Positions 33,866 through 43,309 are shown, counted from the first letter of the stretch. The stretch is 57,964 nucleotides of DNA from Bacteroidales bacterium (GCA_012518275.1 JAAYSS010000035.1:1-57964), one strand, 5' to 3'. A program made the numbers and translations. The notes: a model not told the origin generated them from the letters alone.

Positions 33866-35203
33866 ATGAAAAAGTTTATTGAAACTTTAAAGAATATCTG
33901 GAATATAGAGGATCTGAGAAACAGACTTATCACTACTTTATTATTCGTATTGATTTATCGCTTTGGTTCTTTCGTGGTATTGCCGGGCGTTGACGCCAAT
34001 GCACTATCAGCCCTGAAAGGTCAGACAAGTGGTGGAATCATGGCGCTATTGGATATGTTTTCCGGTGGAGCATTCCAAAATGCATCTATTTTTGCACTGG
34101 GAATTATGCCTTATATTTCTGCGTCCATTGTAATACAGTTGCTGACTATAGCCGTCCCAAAATTCCAAAAATTACAACGTGAAGGTGAAAGTGGACGCAC
34201 TAAAATGAATCAATATACACGCTATCTAACTGTGTTTATTCTTGCATTGCAAGGTCCGTCGTACTTGGCTAACTTAAAGGTACAAGTAGCTCATGCCGGA
34301 TCGGCGCTTCCAAGCGGAGTATGGTTCATCCTTTCGTCCACACTTATTCTTATGGCAGGTAGTATGTTTGTGATGTGGCTGGGTGAAAGAATAACAGAGA
34401 AAGGTATTGGCAACGGTATTTCATTCATTATTATGATTGGAATCATTTCTCGTTTACCGGGTGCTTTGATACAAGAATTCACTTCGCGCATGGTCGATTC
34501 AGGAGGTGGTTTAGTTATGTTCTTGCTTGAAATTATTATTTTGCTTGTGGTTATCGGCTTTGCAATTCTTTTGGTGCAAGGCACACGAAAAGTTCCCGTA
34601 CAATATGCAAAGCGCATCGTGGGAAATAAGCAGTATGGTGGTGTACGCCAGTATATTCCGCTAAAAGTAAATGCGGCAGGTGTGATGCCGATTATTTTTG
34701 CTCAAGCCATCATGTTTATACCGATAGCCATTGCCGGATATTCAAGTTCAGAGGCTACGCATACATTTTGGAGCCAATTTACAAGATATGATAGTTTTTG
34801 GTACAACTTTATTTTTGCAATTCTGATTATCGCGTTTACCTACTTCTACACTGCTGTAACAATTAACCCAACACAGATGGCAGAAGATATGAAGCGCAAT
34901 AACGGTTTTATTCCCGGTGTAAAACCCGGAAAAAGAACTGCTAATTTCTTGGATACAATCATGTCGCGCATCACATTGCCGGGTTCTTTCTTCTTGGCAC
35001 TGATTGCAATTTTGCCGGCATTTGCTTCTATACTTGGAATCAATCAGCAGTTTGCTCAGTTCTTTGGAGGAACGTCGCTCCTAATTCTTGTCGGTGTAAT
35101 ACTTGATACCTTGCAGCAAATTGAAAGCCACTTGTTGATGCGCCATTACGATGGTTTGTTGAAATCTGGAAGGAGAATTAAAGGACGTTCGTCGGCTTAT
35201 TAA
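33866..35203 (+). CDS. secY: Preprotein translocase subunit SecY
   Basis: Channel subunit of the Sec translocon in the inner membrane. 445 residues with ten transmembrane segments. RLITTLLFVLIYRFGSF is TM1, SGGAFQNASIFALGIMPYISASI is the plug and TM2 region. Cytoplasmic loops include QKLQREGESGRTKMNQYTRY and the C5 loop with MKRNNGFIPGVKPGKRT. Also present is the TM7 region AAGVMPIIFAQAIMF. Encoded in the spc segment, as in nearly all bacteria. Confidence 0.98.
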   Translation: MKKFIETLKNIWNIEDLRNRLITTLLFVLIYRFGSFVVLPGVDANALSALKGQTSGGIMALLDMFSGGAFQNASIFALGIMPYISASIVIQLLTIAVPKFQKLQREGESGRTKMNQYTRYLTVFILALQGPSYLANLKVQVAHAGSALPSGVWFILSSTLILMAGSMFVMWLGERITEKGIGNGISFIIMIGIISRLPGALIQEFTSRMVDSGGGLVMFLLEIIILLVVIGFAILLVQGTRKVPVQYAKRIVGNKQYGGVRQYIPLKVNAAGVMPIIFAQAIMFIPIAIAGYSSSEATHTFWSQFTRYDSFWYNFIFAILIIAFTYFYTAVTINPTQMAEDMKRNNGFIPGVKPGKRTANFLDTIMSRITLPGSFFLALIAILPAFASILGINQQFAQFFGGTSLLILVGVILDTLQQIESHLLMRHYDGLLKSGRRIKGRSSAY

Positions 35204-35216
35204 ATGCTTAGAGCAC

Positions 35217-35282
35217 AGATTGTTAGATTATAGACAAATAAGTTGGATTTTGAAAGATTACTGTCTATACATCTATTAGTCT
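35217..35282. repeat. Imperfect inverted repeat in the secY-map spacer
   Basis: The left arm 35217-35236 and right arm 35262-35282 are complementary at about 17 of 20 positions (AGATTGTTAGATTATAGACA against the complement of TGTCTATACATCTATTAGTCT), with a 25-nt loop. It fills most of the 93-bp gap. Confidence 0.6.
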
Positions 35283-35296
35283 AAAAATCTATAAAA

Positions 35297-36079
35297 ATGA
35301 TTTATCTTAAATCTGATGAGGAAATAGAACTGTTGCGTGAAAGCAACCAAATTGTAGCCAAGACGTTGGCTGAGATGGCAAAAATTATTAAACCTGGTGT
35401 TTCTACACTTGATCTTGACAAAAGAGCAGAAGAATTCATCAGGGATATGGGGGGAGTACCCGGATTCCTTGGATATGGTGGTTTCCCCGGTTCTATTTGT
35501 ACATCGGTAAATGATCAGATTGTTCACGGAATTCCTTCGGAAGAAGTAGTTTTGCAGGAAGGTGATATTATCTCGGTAGATTGTGGAGTGTTAAAGAATG
35601 GTTTTCACGGAGATTCGGCTTACACATTTTGTGTAGGTGAAGTAGCGCCTGAGATTAAAGATTTGCTTCGAACCACCAAAGAGTCTCTTTATAAAGGTAT
35701 AGAGCAGGCTTTTGAGGGACGCCGTATCGGCGATATAGCTTCGGCGGTACAAACTTATTGTGAAGAGCGCGGATATTCAGTTGTCCGAGAAATGGTTGGG
35801 CATGGGGTAGGGCGTAGTTTGCACGAATCACCTGAAGTACCCAATTACGGCAGAAAAGGAAACGGCATTCAATTAAAAACGGGTATGACTATTTCGATTG
35901 AGCCGATGATAAATATGGGGACACGAAGAATTATTTTTGAGAGAGACGGCTGGACTACTCGTACTGCAGATGGGAAACCGTCAGCGCATTTCGAGCATTC
36001 AGTGGCAATCAGCCAAGGGAAAGCAGATATTTTATCTAGTTTTGAATATGTTGAACAAATTATAGGAAAGGAATTTTAA
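35297..36079 (+). CDS. map: Methionine aminopeptidase, type I
   Basis: Removes the N-terminal Met from nascent proteins. 260 residues. Metal ligands sit in [17 protein letters not shown] (two Asp), [10 protein letters not shown] (His), SIEPMINMG (Glu) and FEHSVAI (Glu). Short N-terminus, typical type Ia. Between secY and infA, as in many Bacteroidota. Confidence 0.97.
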   Translation: MIYLKSDEEIELLRESNQIVAKTLAEMAKIIKPGVSTLDLDKRAEEFIRDMGGVPGFLGYGGFPGSICTSVNDQIVHGIPSEEVVLQEGDIISVDCGVLKNGFHGDSAYTFCVGEVAPEIKDLLRTTKESLYKGIEQAFEGRRIGDIASAVQTYCEERGYSVVREMVGHGVGRSLHESPEVPNYGRKGNGIQLKTGMTISIEPMINMGTRRIIFERDGWTTRTADGKPSAHFEHSVAISQGKADILSSFEYVEQIIGKEF

Positions 36080-36083
36080 ATTT

Positions 36084-36302
36084 ATGGCAAAACAAAAACC
36101 AATCGAACAAGATGGTACGATAATCGAAGCATTATCAAACGCCATGTTTAGGGTTGAATTGGAAAATGGCCATGTAATTACGGCCCATATCTCCGGAAAA
36201 ATGCGTATGCATTATATTAAAATTTTGCCGGGTGATAGAGTAAAAGTGGAAATGTCTCCTTACGACTTGTCGAAAGGAAGAATTTCATTTAGATATAAAT
36301 AA
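36084..36302 (+). CDS. infA: Translation initiation factor IF-1
   Basis: 72 residues, exactly family length; OB fold with [44 protein letters not shown]. It starts 4 bp after the map stop. A 109-bp palindromic spacer follows. Confidence 0.98.
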   Translation: MAKQKPIEQDGTIIEALSNAMFRVELENGHVITAHISGKMRMHYIKILPGDRVKVEMSPYDLSKGRISFRYK

Positions 36303-36309
36303 TAAGACA

Positions 36310-36401
36310 TTAAGACTCAAGACTAATAGATTTCAAGACAGATTGTCTTGTCAATCAAAAAGAGTCATTATGTCTTGAATCAAAGAATCTAACAGTCTTA
36401 A
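36310..36401. repeat. Nested palindrome in the infA-rpmJ spacer
   Basis: The outer arms TTAAGACT (36310-36317) and AGTCTTAA (36394-36401) enclose a perfect small hairpin CAAGACA-GAT-TGTCTTG (36334-36350), plus a further TGTCTTG copy (36371-36377). It fills nearly the whole gap between IF-1 and L36 and is unrelated to either coding sequence. Confidence 0.6.
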
Positions 36402-36411
36402 AATATAAATT

Positions 36412-36528
36412 ATGAAAGTCAGAGCATCATTAAAAAAACGTTCAGCCGATTGTAAAATCGTGCGTAGGAAAGGACGTTTGTACGTTATTAACAAAAAAAA
36501 TCCCAAGTTTAAACAACGGCAGGGTTAA
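36412..36528 (+). CDS. rpmJ: 50S ribosomal protein L36 (zinc-free type)
   Basis: 38 residues: starts [20 protein letters not shown] and ends [15 protein letters not shown]. Only one of the usual zinc ligands (Cys14) remains, so this is the zinc-independent form common in Bacteroidota. Located between infA and rpsM, the standard position. Confidence 0.96.
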   Translation: MKVRASLKKRSADCKIVRRKGRLYVINKKNPKFKQRQG

Positions 36529-36561
36529 TTTATTCACTTAATTTATAAAAATAAATAGTTT

Positions 36562-36942
36562 ATGGCTATAAGAATTGTCGGAGTAGATTTACCCCAGAAT
36601 AAAAGAGGGGAAGTTGGATTGACTTATATCTACGGAATAGGTCGTAGCAGCGCCAGAAGCATTCTAGAAAAAGCCGGTGTTGATTTTGACATTAAGGTAA
36701 AAGACTGGACTGACGACCAAGCAGCTAAAATCCGTGAAATCATTACATCAGAATATAAGGTTGAAGGTGATTTGCGGTCGGAGACGCAACTGAATATGAA
36801 ACGCTTACTGGATATCGGTTGTTACCGAGGTATTCGCCACCGTATTGGTCTTCCGTCGAGGGGTCAAAGTACAAAAAACAACGCTCGTACGCGTAAAGGT
36901 AGAAGAAAAACAGTTGCAAATAAGAAAAAAGTAATTAAATAG
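36562..36942 (+). CDS. rpsM: 30S ribosomal protein S13
   Basis: 126 residues. [54 protein letters not shown] and the basic tail KKKVIK are diagnostic. Head protein contacting tRNAs. First gene of the alpha segment, after rpmJ. Confidence 0.98.
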   Translation: MAIRIVGVDLPQNKRGEVGLTYIYGIGRSSARSILEKAGVDFDIKVKDWTDDQAAKIREIITSEYKVEGDLRSETQLNMKRLLDIGCYRGIRHRIGLPSRGQSTKNNARTRKGRRKTVANKKKVIK

Positions 36943-36991
36943 TAACTAATTATTTGCGAATTTTAGCAAAAAACAATCAGAATATAGAATT

Positions 36992-37432
36992 ATGGCAAAA
37001 AAACCAGTTGCAGGTAAAAGAAAAGGGGTAGCAGCTGCAGGTAAGAGAAAAGGTGTAGCTGTAGGTAAGAGAAAAGGTGTAAAAGTGGATGGAGTAGGAC
37101 AATTACACGTTCATTCTTCTTTCAACAACATCATTGTAACCATTGCTAACTCCGAAGGACAGGTTATCTCCTGGTCATCGGCAGGTAAAATGGGCTTTCG
37201 CGGTTCTAAGAAAAATACGCCTTATGCAGCTCAGGTAGCAGCTCAAGACTGTGCCAAAGTTGCCTTTGATTTAGGTCTCCGTAAAGTGAAAGCTTTTGTA
37301 AAAGGGCCGGGCAATGGACGCGAATCGGCTATCCGTACCGTGCACGGAGCAGGCATTGAAGTGGTAGAAATCGTTGATGTAACGCCACTACCACACAACG
37401 GATGTCGTCCTCCAAAACGTAGGAGAGTGTAA
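36992..37432 (+). CDS. rpsK: 30S ribosomal protein S11 with expanded N-terminal repeat
   Basis: 146 residues, against about 128-130 normally. From residue 34 on it is canonical: [41 protein letters not shown] and [17 protein letters not shown]. The N-terminal 33 residues contain three tandem GKRKGV units ([24 protein letters not shown]), where related species have one Lys-rich stretch. The repeat is also visible in the DNA (37013-37082). It probably arose by slippage or unequal duplication and adds positive charge to the rRNA-contacting tail. Confidence 0.97.
   Translation: MAKKPVAGKRKGVAAAGKRKGVAVGKRKGVKVDGVGQLHVHSSFNNIIVTIANSEGQVISWSSAGKMGFRGSKKNTPYAAQVAAQDCAKVAFDLGLRKVKAFVKGPGNGRESAIRTVHGAGIEVVEIVDVTPLPHNGCRPPKRRRV
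37013..37082 (+). repeat. Tandem coding repeat in rpsK
   Basis: Three copies of about 21-24 bp with consensus GGTAARAGAAAAGGKGTA encode GKRKGV. Copies are nearly identical at DNA level, suggesting recent duplication. Confidence 0.8.
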
Positions 37433-37666
37433 TTATATAATTTATGATTTTACGACTGGAGATAGGAAACTTGGATAATGAACGTGAATCATTCGTGAAG
37501 CAAGAAATCTGCAATCGTTTATCGAAACTATAAAACCACTTTTTCGAAATAGTCGTTTTTTACGTAATTTGGATTGTAAGAACCTCTCTGCAATTGCGGC
37601 TGTTACAAAAGAAACGAGATGTGTGAAAAAGTAAATTGACAAAAAAGTATAAATTTATAAAATAAC

Positions 37667-38275
37667 ATGGCAAGATATACAGGACCAAAAACAAAAATTG
37701 CTCGTAAGTTTGGTGAACCGATTTTCGGCCCCGACAAAGTATTGGCGAAAAAGAACTATCCTCCCGGGCAACATGGTAATTCTCGCAGACGGAAAACCTC
37801 TGAATACGGTATTCAGTTGCGTGAAAAACAAAAAGCTAAATATACGTACGGACTGTTGGAAAAACAATTCCGCAAAACGTATGAGAAAGCGCTTCGTACC
37901 AAAGGTATTACCGGGGTTATTCTTATGCAGCTCTTAGAGTCACGCTTGGATAACATCGTGTATCGCTTGGGATTTGCTCCTACGCGCGCGGGAGCTCGTC
38001 AGCTTGTGAACCACCGTCATATTACGGTTGATGGTAAAGTAGTAGATATTCCATCTTATCAGGTTCGCCCGGGACAAGTAATCGCAGTACGTGAAAAAGA
38101 CAAATCGATGGAAATAATCATCGACTCACTAAGTGGATTCAACCATAGCAAGTATCCATGGATTGAATACAACGAATCAAGTATGTCAGGCGTTTTCCTG
38201 CATATACCTGAGAGAGAAGATATTCCTGAAAACATTAAAGAACAATTAATTGTAGAGTTGTACTCTAAAAACTAA
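37667..38275 (+). CDS. rpsD: 30S ribosomal protein S4
   Basis: 202 residues. [47 protein letters not shown], and the S4 RNA-binding fold with [30 protein letters not shown]. No zinc-binding Cys motif. 234 bp separate it from rpsK; that spacer has no recognisable gene and no clear promoter. Confidence 0.98.
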   Translation: MARYTGPKTKIARKFGEPIFGPDKVLAKKNYPPGQHGNSRRRKTSEYGIQLREKQKAKYTYGLLEKQFRKTYEKALRTKGITGVILMQLLESRLDNIVYRLGFAPTRAGARQLVNHRHITVDGKVVDIPSYQVRPGQVIAVREKDKSMEIIIDSLSGFNHSKYPWIEYNESSMSGVFLHIPEREDIPENIKEQLIVELYSKN

Positions 38276-38282
38276 TGAGATT

Positions 38283-39275
38283 ATGGCAATATTAGCATTT
38301 CAAAAGCCCGATAAGGTTATCATGTTGGAAGCGGATGATTTTTATGGAAAATTTGAATTCCGTCCGTTGGAACCAGGTTATGGTATTACAATAGGTAATG
38401 CTTTACGCCGTATTCTCCTTTCATCACTCGAAGGATTTGCCATCACGTCTATCCGAATTGATGGTATTGACCACGAGTTTTCTTCCATACCAGGTGTTTT
38501 GGATGATGTTATAAATATCGTTCTTAACTTAAAACAAGTTCGTTTCAGACAAATTGTCGAAGAAATAGACAACGAAAAAGTAACCATCTCCGTAAAAGGA
38601 ACTACTGCGTTCAAAGCGGGTGATTTGGGTAAGCACCTTACCGGATTTGAAGTATTAAATCCTGATTTTGTAATTTGTTCGATGGATAAATCGGCTAAAT
38701 TCAACATTGATATTACTATCAACAAAGGACGCGGATACGTACCGGCTGATGAGGTAAGTGAGAGCAATCATGAAATAGGTGTTATCCCTATTGATGCAAT
38801 TTACACACCCATCAGAAATGTGAAATACGCAGTTGAAAATTATCGTGTGGAGCAGATTACAGATTATGAAAAACTGATTATTGAAATTCACACAGATGGC
38901 TCCATTCATCCAAAAGATGCGTTGAAAGAAGCTGCAAAAATTCTGATTCATCACTTTATGCTGTTTTCTGATGAAAAAATCTCATTGGAAGTGCCTGAAG
39001 GAGACGGACATGAAGAATTTGATGAAGAAGTACTTCATATGCGTCAGCTGTTGAAAACCAAGCTTGCTGACATGGAACTTTCCGTGAGGGCGCTTAATTG
39101 CTTGAAAGCGGCAGATGTAAATACACTTGGTCAATTAGTGAGTTATCATCCTCACGACCTATTGAAATTCCGTAATTTCGGTAAAAAATCGCTGGCTGAG
39201 CTGGAAGGAATATTAGAAGGCTTAAATCTTACTTTTGGTATGGATGTAAGCAAATACAGATTAGATAAAGATTAA
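38283..39275 (+). CDS. rpoA: RNA polymerase alpha subunit
   Basis: 330 residues. N-terminal dimerisation domain with [29 protein letters not shown]-terminal domain with [42 protein letters not shown], which contacts regulators and UP elements. 7 bp after rpsD. Standard alpha-operon order. Confidence 0.98.
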   Translation: MAILAFQKPDKVIMLEADDFYGKFEFRPLEPGYGITIGNALRRILLSSLEGFAITSIRIDGIDHEFSSIPGVLDDVINIVLNLKQVRFRQIVEEIDNEKVTISVKGTTAFKAGDLGKHLTGFEVLNPDFVICSMDKSAKFNIDITINKGRGYVPADEVSESNHEIGVIPIDAIYTPIRNVKYAVENYRVEQITDYEKLIIEIHTDGSIHPKDALKEAAKILIHHFMLFSDEKISLEVPEGDGHEEFDEEVLHMRQLLKTKLADMELSVRALNCLKAADVNTLGQLVSYHPHDLLKFRNFGKKSLAELEGILEGLNLTFGMDVSKYRLDKD

Positions 39276-39363
39276 TTATTAAAGTTTGATAGAAGTATTG
39301 AAGCTCGAAGTCAGAAGTTGGAAGAATACGGAAGGTTTTTAGCTGAAACAAGAAATTATAACA

Positions 39364-40101
39364 ATGAGACATAATAAAAAATTTAATCATTTAAGTCGTA
39401 AGGCTCCGCACAGAGAAGCCATGTTGGCAAATATGTCCGTGTCGCTTATACGTCATAAACGGATAACTACAACGCTAGCTAAGGCAAAAGCATTGCGTAT
39501 GTACATAGAACCGCTATTAACTAAAGCAAAGAATGATACTACTCACTCACGTCGTGTTGTATTCAGTCACCTGCAAAACAAAGAAGCGGTAGCCGAATTG
39601 TTTCGTGACGTGGCAGTAAAGATCGCTGACCGCCCGGGAGGATATACGCGCATCTTACGCACCGGGTATCGCTTAGGTGATAATGCTGAAATGTGTATTA
39701 TCGAGCTGGTAGATTATAACGAAAATATGCTGCAAGATAAGAGTACACGAAGAAGTCGTCGTCGTACCCGTCGTTCCAGAAAAAAATCATCAGGTACTAG
39801 TGCCGCTACTGCTGCTACTGATGAAGCGTCAAAGCAGGATAAAAAAGCCGAACCGAAGAAAGCAGTGAAGACGGATGCTAAAACGGAAACGGCAAAAAAG
39901 GAACCAACACCAAAAGTAAAAGCAGAGGAAACGCCAGCACAAAAAGAAGCTCCGGTTGAAGGTAAAAAAGCCGAACCCGAAGAAGCAAAAGAAGCACCGG
40001 TAAAAGCCGAAAAAGAAAAAGCTGAAACTAAAGAAATAAAAGAAACAGCAAAAGAAGAAAAAGCTTCGGAAGCACCTGCTGAAAAGAAAAGCGAAGAATA
40101 A
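39364..40101 (+). CDS. rplQ: 50S ribosomal protein L17 with long charged tail
   Basis: 245 residues. The L17 core is residues 1-125 ([71 protein letters not shown]). It is followed by an Arg-rich patch ([13 protein letters not shown]) and about 105 residues of Lys/Ala/Glu/Pro/Thr low-complexity sequence. Bacteroides L17 proteins also have a tail but are usually nearer 160 residues. The tail should be disordered and surface-exposed; its role is unknown. Last gene of the supercluster, followed by a terminator. Confidence 0.96.
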   Translation: MRHNKKFNHLSRKAPHREAMLANMSVSLIRHKRITTTLAKAKALRMYIEPLLTKAKNDTTHSRRVVFSHLQNKEAVAELFRDVAVKIADRPGGYTRILRTGYRLGDNAEMCIIELVDYNENMLQDKSTRRSRRRTRRSRKKSSGTSAATAATDEASKQDKKAEPKKAVKTDAKTETAKKEPTPKVKAEETPAQKEAPVEGKKAEPEEAKEAPVKAEKEKAETKEIKETAKEEKASEAPAEKKSEE

Positions 40102-40130
40102 GTTTTTTCAAAGCAATAAATAATAAAATA

Positions 40131-40164
40131 AAAAGGGATATCCAAAAAAGGGTATCCTTTTTTT
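40131..40164 (+). terminator. Terminator of the ribosomal supercluster
   Basis: Left arm AAAAGGGATA (40131-40140) pairs with TATCCTTTTTTT (40153-40164), including one G-U pair, with a 12-nt loop and a built-in T run. 30 bp after rplQ. Confidence 0.75.
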
Positions 40165-40165
40165 A

Positions 40166-40488
40166 TGCTTTTTCGGTAGAAAGAAGACACCGTAAAATAA
40201 ACCAAGCAACAATAATTATTGCTTTAAATTAAATCAACTAACTGCTTTTTTTGTTTTTTATATTAACTTTGGAGAAAATAATTAGGAAAAAGTTGCAGCA
40301 CGGAGTTGCATATTTATCAACTTAAATGGTTTAAGATTTGTAATCCGGTGAGCAATTTTAGCTATAACTAGCGTATTCGCACGGACGAAGTAATAGATTA
40401 TATTACAATAAAGACGAGCTAAATTGATTCCAATATATATAACAAAAAGAATATTCTCAAAATATTTATTCAAAACGTATAAATTGAG
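40166..40488. other. Gene-free A+T-rich stretch after rplQ
   Basis: 323 bp without a convincing gene. A possible -7 box TAACTTTG is at 40264-40271. A locally less A+T-rich block (about 40290-40440, with CGTATTCGCACGGACGAAG) looks foreign and could be a decayed repeat. It precedes the frameshifted secreted-protein gene. Confidence 0.4.
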
Positions 40489-40956
40489 ATGAAGAAATTT
40501 TTTATAACTATTATAATATTAGTCCTTTTACAAAGTTTGAATGGACAACGAATAAATTATTATTTTTTTAATCAGAGACAATTACAAGAAAATATTGCAA
40601 TAGGATGGGTAAGAGAATGCAACATAATTAGTTTAGATTTTGGCAGAAAGTATTTCTGTTATGGTATAAAAAAATATAGTGGTCATGATGTTGAAATTAC
40701 ATCTTGTATAATCTATAGCAAGTTTATTGAAAAGAATAATGAAATTTTATTAAAAGATAAAATAACAAATAACAAAATAATCTTTTCGATGAATGACTCT
40801 AGTATAACTTTTAAAAAAAACAGCAAATATTTTAAAAAAGGTGACACGTTTTATGTAAGTGAAATTTCAAACGATAGTTCTATTAATAGTTTTGATTACA
40901 GATGTTATAATATTATTGAAGATATGCTGTATAATTCTTATTGGAAAATGGGGTGA
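40489..40956 (+). CDS. Secreted protein of unknown function, 5' part of a probable frameshifted gene
   Basis: 155 residues up to a TGA at 40954-40956. A type I signal peptide is visible (MKKFFITIIILVLLQSLNG). The mature part is rich in Asn, Lys, Ile and Tyr, with no recognised domain. The frame ends ...YNSYWKMG. Adding one A to the AAAA run at 40945-40948 would let it continue as YWKNGVKNGIHFKISNN into the next reading frame, so the two pieces are probably one gene of about 230 residues broken by a frameshift or sequencing error. The region is markedly more A+T-rich than its neighbours and lies in an accessory patch. Confidence 0.55.
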   Translation: MKKFFITIIILVLLQSLNGQRINYYFFNQRQLQENIAIGWVRECNIISLDFGRKYFCYGIKKYSGHDVEITSCIIYSKFIEKNNEILLKDKITNNKIIFSMNDSSITFKKNSKYFKKGDTFYVSEISNDSSINSFDYRCYNIIEDMLYNSYWKMG

Positions 40957-41177
40957 AGAATGGAATACATTTTAAAATATCAAATAATAAGAAAGTATAC
41001 CTCTATTATAAGGATGACGTACTTGTAGATTCATTAAAAATATATAATGAATTCGATAACGATAGTGTTGATTTGTTTTTTAAAAAATATTATAACTCCG
41101 CTCCCACGGATATTTATCCGTGCGTTGGTCGTCAGAGTAAGAAAAAATATAAAGCAACCGAACCAAAAGCAAAATGA
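40941..41177 (+). CDS. 3' part of the probable frameshifted secreted-protein gene
   Basis: 78 codons open from TTG 40941 to the stop at 41175-41177, with no good independent start. The sequence NGVKNGIHFKISNNKKVYLYY continues naturally from the preceding frame if one base is restored at 40945-40948. The last about 24 residues (from SAPTDIYPCVGRQ) differ in composition from the rest. They are encoded by DNA that resembles a segment near 11923-11949, so the true C-terminus may have been replaced. Function unknown. Confidence 0.45.
   Translation: MENGVKNGIHFKISNNKKVYLYYKDDVLVDSLKIYNEFDNDSVDLFFKKYYNSAPTDIYPCVGRQSKKKYKATEPKAK
41122..41148 (+). repeat. 27-nt segment resembling 11923-11949
   Basis: Matches 11923-11949 at 24 of 27 positions by direct comparison (GCGTTGGTCGTCAGAGTAAG against GCGTTGCTCGTCAGAGCAAG). 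Both copies sit at the 3' edges of broken or accessory genes, suggesting a shared dispersed element. Confidence 0.45.
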
Positions 41178-41388
41178 TATACACAACAATCCCATCCCTA
41201 CGGATGGATATACTTTTTAGTAAGTAAATAATTACACTGTTTAGGGGCTTTAATCAATCTCGCCTTAGCTATCACAAGGAATTGTATTCCGATTAAAAAT
41301 TCAAGATTTGTGACTTTTAAGAATATATCTGTAAGGATGGGCTGAGTCATAATCGCCGATTTACTTAGAACAGATCGGTTAAAAAACA

Positions 41389-41425
41389 AAAATCAGGTGC
41401 ACAAATAAATAATGCACCTGATTTT
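41389..41425. terminator. Strong terminator of rpoD (bidirectional shape)
   Basis: Perfect 13-bp inverted repeat AAAATCAGGTGCA (41389-41401) / TGCACCTGATTTT (41413-41425) with an 11-nt loop, 21 bp after the rpoD stop on the minus strand. A/T flanks make it usable in both directions. Confidence 0.9.
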
Positions 41426-41445
41426 GTATTGTATTGTCAAAAAAA

Positions 41446-42306
41446 TTATCCTAGATAAGTTTTCAAAAGTCTGCTCTTAGAGCTGGAGCGCAATCGACGG
41501 ATTGCTTTTTCTTTAATTTGTCGCACACGCTCACGCGTAAGTCCGAACTCAACTCCAATCTCTTCCAGTGTCATTTCCGGCACGCCGATTCCAAAGAATT
41601 TTTTCACAATTAGGTGCTCCCGCTCGCTCAGCGTGGACAATGCACGTTCAATTTCTTTGGATAGCGACTCGTTGATTAATGTCCGATCTGCCTTGGGGGA
41701 GTCGTCGTTAACCATCACATCCAGCAGGCTATTGTCTTCACCTTCCACAAAAGGAGCATCCACAGATACATGACGTCCGGATACTTTCATCGTGTCGGCA
41801 ATTTTTTCCGGTGGCATGTCCAGTTCTACAGCCAGCTCTTCGGCTGACGGGCGACGCTCATACTCTTGCTCAAAACGGGCAAACGCCTTGTTGATTTTAT
41901 TTAACGAACCTACCTGGTTAAGCGGCAGACGCACTATACGTGACTGTTCCGCCAAAGCTTGTAAAATAGATTGGCGAATCCACCATACAGCATAGGATAT
42001 AAATTTGAATCCACGTGTTTCGTCGAATTTTTCAGCAGCTTTAATCAGTCCTAAATTGCCTTCGTTTATCAAGTCCGGAAGGCTTAATCCTTGATTTTGA
42101 TACTGTTTTGCCACTGAAACTACAAATCGAAGATTCGCACGTGTCAGTTTCTTCAGTGCCAAACGGTCACCGGCTTTAATTCGCTGAGCTAACTCTACTT
42201 CTTCTTCAACGGTAATCAGCTCTTCACGACCGATTTCTTGAAGATATTTGTCAAGTGAAGCACTCTCGCGATTAGTAATTGATTTTGTAATTTTTAACTG
42301 TCTCAT
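41446..42306 (-). CDS. rpoD: Primary RNA polymerase sigma factor (sigma-ABfr/RpoD type)
   Basis: 286 residues, the short Bacteroidota primary sigma factor lacking region 1.1. Starts [22 protein letters not shown]. Region 2 has [38 protein letters not shown] and [10 protein letters not shown]. Region 3 has [14 protein letters not shown]. Region 4.2 has the helix-turn-helix [29 protein letters not shown]. It directs transcription from the TTTG/TAnnTTTG promoters seen throughout the window. Its own promoter matches that consensus, suggesting autoregulation of basal expression. Confidence 0.97.
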   Translation of the reverse strand: MRQLKITKSITNRESASLDKYLQEIGREELITVEEEVELAQRIKAGDRLALKKLTRANLRFVVSVAKQYQNQGLSLPDLINEGNLGLIKAAEKFDETRGFKFISYAVWWIRQSILQALAEQSRIVRLPLNQVGSLNKINKAFARFEQEYERRPSAEELAVELDMPPEKIADTMKVSGRHVSVDAPFVEGEDNSLLDVMVNDDSPKADRTLINESLSKEIERALSTLSEREHLIVKKFFGIGVPEMTLEEIGVEFGLTRERVRQIKEKAIRRLRSSSKSRLLKTYLG

Positions 42307-42335
42307 ATATAAAAAAAGGAAGGAAAATCAGCCCG

Positions 42336-42367
42336 CAAAGATACGGCTTTTTTTGTTCATAATCAAA
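42336..42367 (-). promoter_or_regulatory. Promoter of rpoD
   Basis: On the minus strand TTTG (42364-42367), 20-bp spacer, TATCTTTG (42336-42343), about 30 bp before the ATG. Consistent with recognition by the sigma factor it encodes. Confidence 0.7.
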
Positions 42368-42484
42368 TAAAAGGGGTTAAATGTAAGCTAAATTTTTTAG
42401 CCCCCTGTCAAATGTAACGTATTAAGTAGCTATTTTGTTTTGTTTTCAGCAAAAAATATACAAAACACCTATTGTTTTTCTTTA

Positions 42485-43309
42485 TTATTTATTGCTATTT
42501 GCAAAATATTCAGCAAAAAACAATGCCTGATATTTTACCGCATTGTCCCAATACACACGGTTATGTTTTCCGGGGCGTGAAATAAAGTCATGTGGAATGT
42601 TTCGGTATTCAAGTTCACGATGAAGACGTACATTTACGTTGTAAAAGAAATCACCTGTTCCGCAGTCGATAATGATTTTGATGCTACTCGGAGTAAGCAG
42701 GTGCAGTTGATTCATCACGGTGTGTTTTTCCCAGTTTTCAGGATGTTGCGCTTGAATACCGAGACGTTTACTCATATTCCAGTTGTTCGGAAACGGGCGT
42801 ATATCCACTCCGCCACTCATACTTCCGCAGGCGCCGTACACGTCTTGATGTCTGAACCCGAGGAAAAGCCCACCATGTCCACCCATGCTGAGTCCCGTAA
42901 TAGCACGTCCTTCTCGCTTAGCAATGGTTTTATAGTTTTTATCCACCCATTCTACCAATTCTTTGGATATGTAAGTTTCGTAGCGCATAGAGCTATCCAC
43001 AGGGCTATCGAAATACCAACTCGAAACAGCTCCGTCTGGACAAACGATGATAAACTGATACGTGTCGGCTAATCCTTGGGTCGAGGGCATGCCTTGAAGC
43101 CAGCTTTTGGTACTACCACCGTGCCCATGTAACAAGTAAAGCACGGGAAAACTCTTTTTGTTGTCGTACGAATCGGGTGTAACCACTACCGCCGGAATTG
43201 ATTTTTTCATGCTCGGACTGTAAGTTTTTACCGTATCCACCTTGGCGGCAGAAATTTTTACAGAAAAAGAGAAAAATGCAAAAATCAGAAAAAAGGATAT
43301 TTTCTTCAT
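42485..43309 (-). CDS. Secreted esterase-D-like alpha/beta hydrolase
   Basis: 274 residues with an N-terminal signal peptide (MKKISFFLIFAFFSFSVKISA). It belongs to the esterase D/feruloyl-esterase-like group: VLYLLHGHGGSTKSW, then the nucleophile elbow GLSMGG (Ser141), an acid in CGTGDFF (Asp220) and the catalytic His in RPGKHNRVYW (His249). Predicted periplasmic or exported carboxylesterase, of the kind often acting on acetylated or feruloylated glycans; the substrate is not deducible. It follows degP after 86 bp that contain a hairpin. Confidence 0.88.
   Translation of the reverse strand: MKKISFFLIFAFFSFSVKISAAKVDTVKTYSPSMKKSIPAVVVTPDSYDNKKSFPVLYLLHGHGGSTKSWLQGMPSTQGLADTYQFIIVCPDGAVSSWYFDSPVDSSMRYETYISKELVEWVDKNYKTIAKREGRAITGLSMGGHGGLFLGFRHQDVYGACGSMSGGVDIRPFPNNWNMSKRLGIQAQHPENWEKHTVMNQLHLLTPSSIKIIIDCGTGDFFYNVNVRLHRELEYRNIPHDFISRPGKHNRVYWDNAVKYQALFFAEYFANSNK

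Noticed and set aside
37013-37082. Short tandem repeat considered as a CRISPR-like array
   Set aside because: Units are contiguous without spacers and lie in frame inside rpsK.
39714-40205. 163-codon minus-strand frame rich in Ser, Ala and Phe
   Set aside because: Created by the antisense of the L17 Lys/Ala/Glu repeats; the low-complexity composition explains its length.
41198-41389. 63-codon minus-strand frame with hydrophobic stretches
   Set aside because: No signal, no family resemblance and no good start; possibly decayed repeat DNA.
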